Shown: positions 1 to 6,071 of the stretch, piece after piece | Numbering within the stretch: the first letter of the stretch is position 1 | Layout: the number at the start of each line of letters is the position of its first letter | NCBI GenBank assembly: GCA_025965635.1 | Contig: JAOPWO010000117.1 | Location: forward strand, 1-8,558 | Source: Modestobacter sp. | Lineage (GTDB): Bacteria > Actinomycetota > Actinomycetes > Mycobacteriales > Geodermatophilaceae | Reading direction: 5' to 3' | DNA: 8,558 bases | Translations under genes and position numbers: made by a program | Notes under the pieces: model-generated | Seen by the model: the letters and a program-made list of their open reading frames with translations, nothing else | The model's database searches: none | What the model was told of the DNA's origin: nothing

Positions 1-675
1 CAGCAGGAGTGACGCCGTCCCCAGCAGGACCGCCCCGGCCACCGCCGAGGCCACCGGCCCTACCCGGTGGGGGAGGCCGCGCACACCGGTGACGAGGTCG
101 TCGGCGACGTCGGGGGCCACGTTGGCCACGTGCGCCGCACCGCCGAGCGCGGCGCCCGCCGCAACCAGCCACCACGGGGCGGAGGGGCTGCCGGGTGCGG
201 CGGCGACCACGCCGGCCGGCAGGAGGCCGAAGCCGGTCAGGTAGGGCAGCGCGGAGGCCGCGGTGCGCTTCAGTCCGGCGTTGTAGGCCCAGCCGCTGGC
301 GACCAGTCCCAGGAGCAGCAGTCCGGGCAGCACGCCGAGCAGCAGCGACAGCGCGGCGGTGAGCGCCAGCGCCGCCAGGGCCGTCGTCCGCAGCAGGCGG
401 GGGGTCACCACCCCCTGGACCACCGGCTTGTCGGCCCGGCCGACGCGGCGGTCGCGGTCGGCGTCGATCCAGTCGTTGCTCCAGCCGATCGCAGCCTGCC
501 CGGTGAGGACGGCGAGGCCGACCAGGACCGTCCGTCCGGCGCCCACGCCGGCGGCGACGGCGAGCAGGACGGCGACCAGGGTCACCGCGAGCGTGGGCCC
601 CAGGTGCGTCGCCCGGGCGAGCGCCAGGAGGGCCGCCGGAGCACCTGCCCGGCCACCCGGGCTCGGGCCACGCAC
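1..675 (-). CDS. UbiA-family membrane prenyltransferase (3' end beyond window)
   Basis: An integral-membrane enzyme expected to transfer a prenyl chain from a prenyl diphosphate to an acceptor. I translated the minus strand by hand: 225 codons are open from a GTG at 675, running off the left edge, so the C-terminus is missing. The two Asp-rich Mg-diphosphate motifs of the UbiA superfamily are present: N67-D68-x-x-D71-x-x-x-D75, followed by GRADKP (79-84), and D189-x-x-x-D193, followed by GVRGLPHR (197-204). About six or seven hydrophobic helices alternate with these loops (roughly 30-64, 91-125, 146-183, 206-225). The start is set by AGGAGG eight bases upstream; two in-frame stops lie just before it. 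It is divergent from carD and the MEP genes ispD/ispF, which feed prenyl diphosphate synthesis. The acceptor is unknown. I do not see enough to call it menA, ubiA or the decaprenyl-phosphoribose synthase. Family sure, substrate not. Confidence 0.88.
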   Translation of the reverse strand, partial: MRGPSPGGRAGAPAALLALARATHLGPTLAVTLVAVLLAVAAGVGAGRTVLVGLAVLTGQAAIGWSNDWIDADRDRRVGRADKPVVQGVVTPRLLRTTALAALALTAALSLLLGVLPGLLLLGLVASGWAYNAGLKRTAASALPYLTGFGLLPAGVVAAAPGSPSAPWWLVAAGAALGGAAHVANVAPDVADDLVTGVRGLPHRVGPVASAVAGAVLLGTASLLL

Positions 676-683
676 ACCGACCA

Positions 684-689
684 CCTCCT
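684..689 (-). promoter_or_regulatory. Shine-Dalgarno site of the UbiA-family gene
   Basis: On the minus strand AGGAGG lies eight bases before the GTG at 675. It is the most canonical ribosome binding site in the window. It fixes the start of the prenyltransferase, whose frame is closed by stops just upstream. Confidence 0.75.
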
Positions 690-772
690 GTCAACCCCCG
701 TCTCGACCTCAATCGAGCCGCTGACCTGCACGTTTGTCAGACTCCGACGAGCCGGAGGGCATTCTCCCGTGG

Positions 773-778
773 TAACCT
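773..778 (+). promoter_or_regulatory. Candidate -10 element of the carD operon
   Basis: TAACCT fits the TANNNT -10 pattern common in actinobacteria. It would place the transcription start near 784-786, giving a leader of about 20 bases containing AAAGGGG (789-795), ten bases before the carD ATG. No good -35 is seen 16-18 bases upstream; TTGTCA at 734-739 is too far away. The assignment rests on position and the short match only. Confidence 0.4.
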
Positions 779-805
779 GGGGTGAGCGAAAGGGGTCACA
801 CACAC

Positions 806-1288
806 ATGGGTTTCACTGTTGGCGAGACCGTTGTCTACCCGCACCACGGCGCTGCACTGATCGAGGCGATCGAGCAGCGGACCATCAAGGGTGTCGAAAA
901 GCGCTACCTCGTGCTCAAGGTCGCCCAGGGCGATCTGACGGTGCGCGTCCCGGCCGACAATGCAGAGATCGTCGGCGTCCGTGACGTCGTCGGTCAGGAG
1001 GGCCTGGACAAGGTCTTCGAGGTGCTGCGTGCCCCCCACACCGAGGAGCCGACCAACTGGTCGCGGCGCTACAAGGCCAACCTCGAGAAGCTGGCCTCCG
1101 GCGACGTGAACAAGGTGGCCGAGGTCGTTCGTGACCTCTGGCGCCGCGACAAGGACCGCGGCCTGTCCGCCGGTGAGAAGCGGATGCTCTCCAAGGCGCG
1201 GCAGATCCTGGTCAGCGAGCTGGCGCTCGCCGAGGGCACCAACGAGGACAAGGCCGAGATCCTCCTCGACGAGGTCCTCGCTTCCTGA
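806..1288 (+). CDS. carD: CarD-family RNA polymerase-binding transcription regulator
   Basis: An essential global regulator in mycobacteria that binds the RNA polymerase beta subunit and stabilises the open promoter complex, notably at rRNA promoters. The product has 160 residues (about 162 in M. tuberculosis). The N-terminal Tudor-like RNAP-interaction domain (about 1-53) starts GFTVGETVVYPHHG and keeps R25 and R47, positions that contact the beta subunit in the mycobacterial protein. The helical C-terminal DNA-binding domain (about 75-160) carries EEPTNWSRRYKANLEKLASG with W85, the residue that wedges into the upstream edge of the bubble. The ATG at 806 gives the family N-terminus and sits ten bases after AAAGGGG; an in-frame GTG at 782 would add eight residues not normal for the family. 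First gene of the carD-ispD-ispF-cysS-rlmB block. Nothing is odd about it. Confidence 0.97.
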   Translation: MGFTVGETVVYPHHGAALIEAIEQRTIKGVEKRYLVLKVAQGDLTVRVPADNAEIVGVRDVVGQEGLDKVFEVLRAPHTEEPTNWSRRYKANLEKLASGDVNKVAEVVRDLWRRDKDRGLSAGEKRMLSKARQILVSELALAEGTNEDKAEILLDEVLAS

Positions 1289-1326
1289 GCACCCAGCTCC
1301 ACCCCAGAGATCCCCGGGCCACTCCC

Positions 1327-1986
1327 GTGCACGCTGTCGGCATCGTCGCAGCGGCCGGGAGTGGTCTGCGTCTGGGGGCCGAGATGCCCAAGGCCCTGGT
1401 CCTGCTCGGTGGCCGCCCGCTGGTCTGCTGGGCGGTCGACGCCCTCCGCGCCGGTGGGGTCGACGAGGTCGTGGTCGCCGTCCCGGGGCCGCAGTGCGCC
1501 GCCTTCACCGCCGTCCTCCCCGCTGACGTGCACGTCGTCGTCGGCGGCGACACCCGCACCGCCTCCGTTCGGGCCGCGCTGGCAGCGGCCCGCGAGCACG
1601 CCGACGCCGTCCTGGTGCACGACGCCGCGCGCCCGCTGACCCCGCCCGCCGTCGTCGCCCGGGTGCTGGAGGCGCTCGCCGCCGGCGCGCACGCCGTCGT
1701 CCCGGTGCTGCCGGTCGTCGACACCACGGTGGTCGTGGACGGCGACGGCCAGGTGACCGCCGACGTGCCCCGCGCCCCGCTGCGCCGCGTGCAGACGCCG
1801 CAGGGCTTCGACCGGGCCACCCTCGTCGCCGCCTACGGCCGGGTGCCCGGCACCGCCACCGAGTTCACCGACGACGCCTCGGTGGTCCGGGCAGCCGGCA
1901 TCGTGGTGCACACCGTGGCCGGTGATGAGCGGGCCGCGAAGATCACCGTCGCGCACGACCTCGCCCTCGCGGAGCTGCAACTGTGA
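1327..1986 (+). CDS. ispD: 2-C-methyl-D-erythritol 4-phosphate cytidylyltransferase
   Basis: A cytosolic MEP-pathway enzyme that joins MEP and CTP to give CDP-methylerythritol and diphosphate, on the way to IPP and DMAPP. The 219-residue product is close to normal length. The glycine-rich nucleotide signature AAAGSGLRLGAEMPK (8-22) carries the catalytic R15 and K22. HDAARP (98-103), QTPQGF (156-161), FTDDAS (180-185) and the AAKIT segment with K205, which contacts MEP phosphate, follow in the expected order. The GTG at 1327 puts the signature at the usual distance from the N-terminus. No clear Shine-Dalgarno is seen before it, in the 38-base gap after carD. The TGA overlaps the ispF start by four bases (GTGA). 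It is not an IspDF fusion; ispF is a separate gene. Confidence 0.95.
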   Translation: MHAVGIVAAAGSGLRLGAEMPKALVLLGGRPLVCWAVDALRAGGVDEVVVAVPGPQCAAFTAVLPADVHVVVGGDTRTASVRAALAAAREHADAVLVHDAARPLTPPAVVARVLEALAAGAHAVVPVLPVVDTTVVVDGDGQVTADVPRAPLRRVQTPQGFDRATLVAAYGRVPGTATEFTDDASVVRAAGIVVHTVAGDERAAKITVAHDLALAELQL

Positions 1987-2492
1987 CCTCCTTCCTGCCC
2001 AGGGTCGGCATCGGCACCGACGTGCACCCGGTCGAGGCCGGCCGCGCCTGCTGGCTGGCCGGGCTGGAGTGGCCCGGGGTCGACGGCTGCGCCGGCCACT
2101 CCGACGGCGACGTCGCCGCGCACGCGCTCACCGACGCGGTGCTGTCGGCCGCCGGGCTGGGCGACATCGGGGGGCTGCTCGGCACCGACGACCCCCGCTG
2201 GGCCGGTGCCCGCGGAGCGGCCGTCCTGGAGCACGTGCGCGCGGTGCTGGCCGCGGCCGGCTGGGAGGTCGGCAACGCCGCCGTCCAGCTGATCGGCAAC
2301 ACCCCGAAGGTCGCGCCCCGCCGCGCGGAGGCGGAGGCCGTGCTGACCGCGGCGCTCGGTGCCCCGGTCAGCGTCACCGCCACCACGACCGACGGGCTGG
2401 GGCTGACCGGCCGCGGCGAGGGGCGGGCGGCGGTGGCCACCGCGCTGGTGGTCAGGAGCACTGGCGCGGCGCCCGTAGGATCCACGCAGTGA
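1983..2492 (+). CDS. ispF: 2-C-methyl-D-erythritol 2,4-cyclodiphosphate synthase
   Basis: The MEP-pathway enzyme that cyclises CDP-methylerythritol 2-phosphate to the 2,4-cyclodiphosphate with release of CMP. It works as a homotrimer with one zinc per active site. The product has 169 residues. The zinc ligands are visible as D13 and H15 in GIGTDVHP (10-16) and H47 in GHSDGDVAAHAL (38-49). TTTDGLGLTGRGEG (134-147) is the family's CDP/phosphate-binding signature, with L where F is commoner in LGLTG. The GTG start at 1983 overlaps the ispD stop, and GGAG at 1971-1974 lies eight bases upstream, which suggests translational coupling. A short Ala/Gly/Ser-rich tail after about residue 160 adds a few residues to the core. 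IspE, which makes its substrate, is not in the window. Confidence 0.96.
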   Translation: MTSFLPRVGIGTDVHPVEAGRACWLAGLEWPGVDGCAGHSDGDVAAHALTDAVLSAAGLGDIGGLLGTDDPRWAGARGAAVLEHVRAVLAAAGWEVGNAAVQLIGNTPKVAPRRAEAEAVLTAALGAPVSVTATTTDGLGLTGRGEGRAAVATALVVRSTGAAPVGSTQ

Positions 2493-3910
2493 GCCTCCGC
2501 CTGTACGACACGGCCGCGCGTGCCGTGCGCGACTTCACGCCCCTGCGTGCAGGACGAGCCTCCGTGTACGTCTGCGGGTTGACCGTGCAGGGTCCTCCGC
2601 ACATCGGGCACGTCCGCTCCGCGCTGGTGTTCGACGTGATGCGCCGGTGGCTGACCGCCGGTGGCCTCGAGGTCACCTACGTCCGCAACGTCACCGACAT
2701 CGACGACAAGATCCTCGCCAAGGCGGCGGCGGCCGGGGTGCCGTGGTGGGCCTGGGCCTACGAGCACGAGCGGGCCGTCACCCGCGCGTACGACGTGCTG
2801 GGCATCCTGCCGCCCACCTACGAGCCGCGGGCCACCGGTCACGTGACCGACATGGTCACCCTGGTGGAGCGGCTGGTCGAGCGCGGGCACGCCTACGCCA
2901 TCGGCGGCGACGTCTACTTCGACGTCCGTAGCTTCCCCGGGTACGGCACCCTCACCGGGCAGCGGCTCGACGACCTCCAGCCGGCCGCGGACACCGATTC
3001 CGACGACCGCAAGCGCGACCCCCGCGACTTCGCGCTCTGGAAGGCGCACAAGGACGGCGAGCCCGCCACCGCCGCCTGGCCGACGCCCTGGGGCCCGGGG
3101 CGCCCGGGCTGGCCCCTGGAGTGCTCGGCGATGGCCGGGCGCTACCTCGGCCCGGAGTTCGACATCCACGGCGGCGGCCTGGACCTGCGATTCCCGCACC
3201 ACGAGAACGAGCAGGCGCAGTCGCGGGCGGCCGGCGACGGCTTCGCCCGGTACTGGCTGCACAACGGCTGGGTCACCCTGGGCGGCGAGAAGATGAGCAA
3301 GTCGCTGGGCAACACCGCCCTGGTCGACGAGGTCGTCGAGCAGGTGCGCCCGGTGGAGCTGCGCTACTACCTCGTGGCCCCGCACTACCGCTCGACGGTC
3401 GAGTTCACCGCGGGCGCGCTGGAGGAGGCGGGCGTGGCCTACCGGCGGCTGGAGTCCTTCGTCCGCAGGGCGGCTGAGCGGGTGGGGTCCGGATGTGCGG
3501 CCGGGGGGGCGGCAGCGGGGACGGCAGTGCTCGACCCGGCGTTCGTGGCGGCTCTGGACGACGACCTGAGGACCTCCGCCGCGGTCGCGGTCGTGCACGA
3601 CACCGTCCGGGAGGGGAACTCGGCGCTGGCCGATGGGGACGACGCCCGGGTGGCCGACCTGCTCGGCTCCGTGCGTGCCATGCTCGGGGTGCTCGGGCTG
3701 GACCCGCTGGACCCGCAGTGGGCCTCCGGCGGCGACGACCAGCGGCTCACCTCGGTGACCGACGGCCTGGTGGCCCTCGCGCTGGAGCAGCGCGCGGCGG
3801 CCCGGGCCCGCAAGGACTACGCGTCAGCTGACGCGATCCGGAACCAGCTCGGCGCCCTGGGCGTGCAGGTCGAGGACACATCCCAGGGCACACGATGGGA
3901 GCTGACCTGA
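2489..3910 (+). CDS. cysS: Cysteinyl-tRNA synthetase
   Basis: A class I aminoacyl-tRNA synthetase that charges tRNA-Cys with cysteine using ATP. The product has 473 residues. HIGH is at 38-41, preceded by C29 in VCGLTVQGPP, and KMSKS is at 268-272 in GGEKMSKSLGN. The four zinc ligands that select cysteine are C29, C212 (in LECSAM), H237 and E241 (in FPHHENE). FARYWLHNGWVTLGGEK is a further family hallmark. The C-terminal anticodon-binding region includes RKDYASADAIRNQL. The related mycothiol ligase MshC is shorter and lacks this tail; gene order also favours CysS. The GTG at 2489 overlaps the ispF stop by four bases and has AGGA (2477-2480) eight bases upstream. A Gly/Ala-rich stretch near 332-347 looks like a flexible linker. 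Confidence 0.96.
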   Translation: MSLRLYDTAARAVRDFTPLRAGRASVYVCGLTVQGPPHIGHVRSALVFDVMRRWLTAGGLEVTYVRNVTDIDDKILAKAAAAGVPWWAWAYEHERAVTRAYDVLGILPPTYEPRATGHVTDMVTLVERLVERGHAYAIGGDVYFDVRSFPGYGTLTGQRLDDLQPAADTDSDDRKRDPRDFALWKAHKDGEPATAAWPTPWGPGRPGWPLECSAMAGRYLGPEFDIHGGGLDLRFPHHENEQAQSRAAGDGFARYWLHNGWVTLGGEKMSKSLGNTALVDEVVEQVRPVELRYYLVAPHYRSTVEFTAGALEEAGVAYRRLESFVRRAAERVGSGCAAGGAAAGTAVLDPAFVAALDDDLRTSAAVAVVHDTVREGNSALADGDDARVADLLGSVRAMLGVLGLDPLDPQWASGGDDQRLTSVTDGLVALALEQRAAARARKDYASADAIRNQLGALGVQVEDTSQGTRWELT

Positions 3911-4872
3911 TGGCCGGCAACAGCCAACGACGCGGCCGCTCGGCCGGCGCCGGGAAGAAGACCGCCACCGCCGGGACGGGGGGCAAGAACCGCCGCTCGC
4001 TGGCCGGTCGGGGCGCCACCCCCCCGGCCGCGGCACGTCCGCACCACCCGGCCTACAAGGCGGCCAAAGCGGCGGCGGCCCGCCAGGACAACCGGCAGCG
4101 GGTGCAGCGGCGCAACGCCGAGGCCCCCGAGCTGCTGCTCGGCCGGAACCCGGTGCTCGAGGCGCTACGCGCGAACATCCCGGCGACGGCGCTCTACGTG
4201 GTCACCGGCGACACGAGCCGCGGCGGCACCGACGAGCGGATCGCCGAGTCGGTGCAGATCGCCGCGGACCGCGGGCTGCCGCTGCTCGAGGTGGGCAAGG
4301 CCGAGTTCGACCGGATGAGCGACGGCGCGCTGCACCAGGGCATCGGGCTGATGGTGCCGCCCTACGACTACGCGCACCCTGACGACCTGCTCGACATCGC
4401 CCGCGACTCCGGCCGCCCGCCGCTGAGCGTGGCGCTGGACGGCGTCACCGACCCGCGCAACCTCGGCGCGGTCATCCGCTCGGCGGCGGCCTTCGACGCG
4501 CACGGCGTCGTGGTCCCCGAGCGCCGCGCGGTGGGCATGACCGGCTCGGCCTGGCGCACCAGCGCCGGTGCCGCGGCCCGGCTCCGGGTGGCCCGGGCGG
4601 TCAACCTCGGCCGCAGCCTGGCCTCCTACCAGGAGGCCGGCCTGCAGACCGTCGGCCTGGCCGCCGACGGGGAGATGGGCATCCACGAGTACGACGGCTT
4701 CGCCGACCCGATCGCCCTGGTGGTCGGTGCGGAGGGCGCCGGGTTGTCGCGGCTGGTCCGCGAGCGCTGCGACGTCGTGCTCTCCATCCCGATCACCAAG
4801 GACACCGAGTCGCTGAACGTCAGCGTCGCGGCCGGCATCGCGCTCTTCGTCGCCGCCTCCGCCCGACGCTGA
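3910..4872 (+). CDS. rlmB: 23S rRNA (guanosine-2'-O)-methyltransferase, TrmH/SpoU family
   Basis: A SAM-dependent SPOUT methyltransferase, expected to methylate a ribose 2'-OH in 23S rRNA (G2251 for E. coli RlmB). The 320-residue product has a basic low-complexity N-terminal extension (about 1-70, rich in K, R, G and A), then the L30e-like substrate domain starting ELLLGRNPVLEAL (74-86), then the knotted SpoU domain. The latter shows motif 1 DGVTDPRNLGAVIRS (177-191, catalytic R and N), motif 2 VVGAEGAGLSRL (271-282) and motif 3 ESLNVSVAAG (300-309). The ATG at 3910 shares one base with the cysS stop (TGATG) and has GGGAG eight bases upstream (3897-3901). This start matches the Rv3579c-like N-terminus better than the in-frame ATG at 3895. 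Last gene of the block. The exact target guanosine is inferred from the family name; other 2'-O sites are possible. Confidence 0.9.
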   Translation: MAGNSQRRGRSAGAGKKTATAGTGGKNRRSLAGRGATPPAAARPHHPAYKAAKAAAARQDNRQRVQRRNAEAPELLLGRNPVLEALRANIPATALYVVTGDTSRGGTDERIAESVQIAADRGLPLLEVGKAEFDRMSDGALHQGIGLMVPPYDYAHPDDLLDIARDSGRPPLSVALDGVTDPRNLGAVIRSAAAFDAHGVVVPERRAVGMTGSAWRTSAGAAARLRVARAVNLGRSLASYQEAGLQTVGLAADGEMGIHEYDGFADPIALVVGAEGAGLSRLVRERCDVVLSIPITKDTESLNVSVAAGIALFVAASARR

Positions 4873-4887
4873 GAGGCGCGGCGCGGG

Positions 4888-5970
4888 TCAGGTGAGCCGC
4901 AGGCCGGTTCCGGGGTGGAACAGGTGCTCCTCGCCGGCGCGCACGGTGAGGTCGACGGTCGAGCCCATCACCGGGGGGCGGCGGCCGTCGACCCGCACGA
5001 CCATCGGACGGTGGTCGCCGTCGTGCACGGCCGTGCCGTGCAGGTAGGCGTCGGCGCCGAGCTCCTCGACCAGCCGGACCTCCATGCGCAGGCCGGTCGG
5101 CTCGCCCGCCAGCTCCAGCGACTCCGGCCGGATGCCCACGTCGACGGTGGCCGCGTCGCCCAGCTGGGCCAGCCGCTCGCGTGGGACGGGCAGCCGCAGC
5201 TCGCCGAGGGCGACGCCCTCGCCGGTCACCGGTGCGCGGAGGATGTTCATCGCCGGGGACCCGATGAAGCCCGCGACGAACACGTTCACCGGCGCGTCGT
5301 AGAGCTCCCGGGGCGTGGCCACCTGCTGCAGGAGGCCGTCCCGGAGCACCGCGACGCGGTGGCCCATCGTCATGGCCTCGGTCTGGTCGTGGGTGACGTA
5401 GAGCGTGGTGGTGTTCAGCTCCCGCTGCAGGTTCGCGATCTCGGCGCGGGTCTGCACGCGCAGCTTGGCGTCCAGGTTGGACAACGGCTCGTCCATCAGG
5501 AACACCCGCGGCGACCGGACGATCGCCCGGCCCATCGCAACCCGCTGCCGTTGCCCGCCGGACAGTGCCTTCGGCTTGCGGTCGAGGTAGGGCACCAGGT
5601 CCAGCATCTCGGCGGCGCGCTGCACCCGCTCCCGTACCTCCGCCTTCGGCGTGCCGGCGAGCTTGAGCGCGAAGCCCATGTTGTCGCCGACGGACATGTG
5701 CGGGTAGAGCGCGTAGTTCTGGAACACCATCGCGATGTCCCGGTCCTTGGGAGCCGCGTCGCTGACGTCCTCGTCGTCGATCCGGATCTCGCCCTCGTCG
5801 ACGTCCTCGAGGCCGGCGAGCATGCGCAGCGCGGTCGACTTCCCCGAGCCCGACGGGCCGACGAGCACCAGGAACTCGCCGTGGGCGATCTCCAGGTCGA
5901 GCTGGTCGACCGCCGGGGTGTCGCTGCCGGGGTAGAAACGGGACGCGCCGACGTAGGCGACCGTGGACAT
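4888..5970 (-). CDS. Sugar ABC transporter ATP-binding protein, UgpC/MalK/MsmK type
   Basis: A cytoplasmic ATPase subunit of a CUT1-family importer, expected to drive uptake of oligosaccharides or polyol phosphates. The product has 360 residues, normal for the family. In order: Walker A GPSGSGKST (38-46), Q-loop Q84 in VFQNYALYP, signature LSGGQ (136-140), Walker B with VFLMDEP (156-162), D-loop SNLD (164-167) and switch H194 in YVTHDQTEAMT. The C-terminal regulatory/TOBE region starts near 240 and holds GIRPESL (279-285). No permease or binding protein is adjacent, so it may be a shared ATPase serving several sugar systems, as MsiK does in Streptomyces and MsmK in streptococci; that is inference. 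The ATG at 5970 has no Shine-Dalgarno and lies seven bases after TACGCT, suggesting a leaderless mRNA. It converges with rlmB, leaving only 15 bases between the stops. Confidence 0.93.
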   Translation of the reverse strand: MSTVAYVGASRFYPGSDTPAVDQLDLEIAHGEFLVLVGPSGSGKSTALRMLAGLEDVDEGEIRIDDEDVSDAAPKDRDIAMVFQNYALYPHMSVGDNMGFALKLAGTPKAEVRERVQRAAEMLDLVPYLDRKPKALSGGQRQRVAMGRAIVRSPRVFLMDEPLSNLDAKLRVQTRAEIANLQRELNTTTLYVTHDQTEAMTMGHRVAVLRDGLLQQVATPRELYDAPVNVFVAGFIGSPAMNILRAPVTGEGVALGELRLPVPRERLAQLGDAATVDVGIRPESLELAGEPTGLRMEVRLVEELGADAYLHGTAVHDGDHRPMVVRVDGRRPPVMGSTVDLTVRAGEEHLFHPGTGLRLT

Positions 5971-5977
5971 GGCGCGG

Positions 5978-5983
5978 AGCGTA
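5978..5983 (-). promoter_or_regulatory. Candidate leaderless promoter -10 of the ABC ATPase gene
   Basis: On the minus strand TACGCT (TANNNT) is followed by CCGCGCC and then the ATG at 5970. A -10 ending seven bases before the start places transcription initiation at, or next to, the A of ATG. No purine-rich ribosome site exists between them. The rest of the 101-base gap to DUF445 (5971-6071) holds nothing else I can support; no strong hairpin was found there. Confidence 0.5.
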
Positions 5984-6071
5984 GCGGGCGGACGGCGTAC
6001 CGCGGGTGGACCCCGGGCGTCCATGCGGTGACCGGCGGCCGACGATGCTGCAGGTGGGAGCGGCGCCCAGG

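Noticed and set aside
689..694. Perfect TTGACA on the minus strand before the UbiA-like gene
   Set aside because: The matching -10 would fall inside the coding sequence, where no TANNNT exists. The CA at its end is part of the ribosome-site region, so it looks like chance.
782..805. GTG at 782 as an earlier carD start
   Set aside because: It would add eight residues absent from the family, and it would sit at or before the predicted transcription start. The ATG at 806 has a ribosome site.
67..984. A 305-codon plus-strand frame across the left edge
   Set aside because: It is antisense to the UbiA-like gene, overlaps carD, and has a composition of G, R, Q and A without any motif.
1943..3598. 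A 551-codon open frame on the minus strand, opposite ispF and cysS
   Set aside because: Its translation is Arg/Gly/Ala/Pro-rich with no recognisable domain, and it lies opposite well-supported genes. Long antisense frames are usual at this GC content.
3895..3909. ATG at 3895 as the rlmB start
   Set aside because: It would place the GGGAG site inside the gene and increase the overlap with cysS. The ATG at 3910 has correct spacing and a family-like N-terminus.
2489..3910. Mycothiol ligase MshC instead of CysS
   Set aside because: The length, the C-terminal tRNA-binding region and the ispF-cysS-rlmB order all favour CysS.
4854..4878. CGCCTC...GAGGCG stem spanning the rlmB stop, as a terminator for the convergent genes
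   Set aside because: Only six pairs with a 13-base loop and no T-run on either strand; too weak to call. No convincing terminator was found in this 15-base convergent gap.
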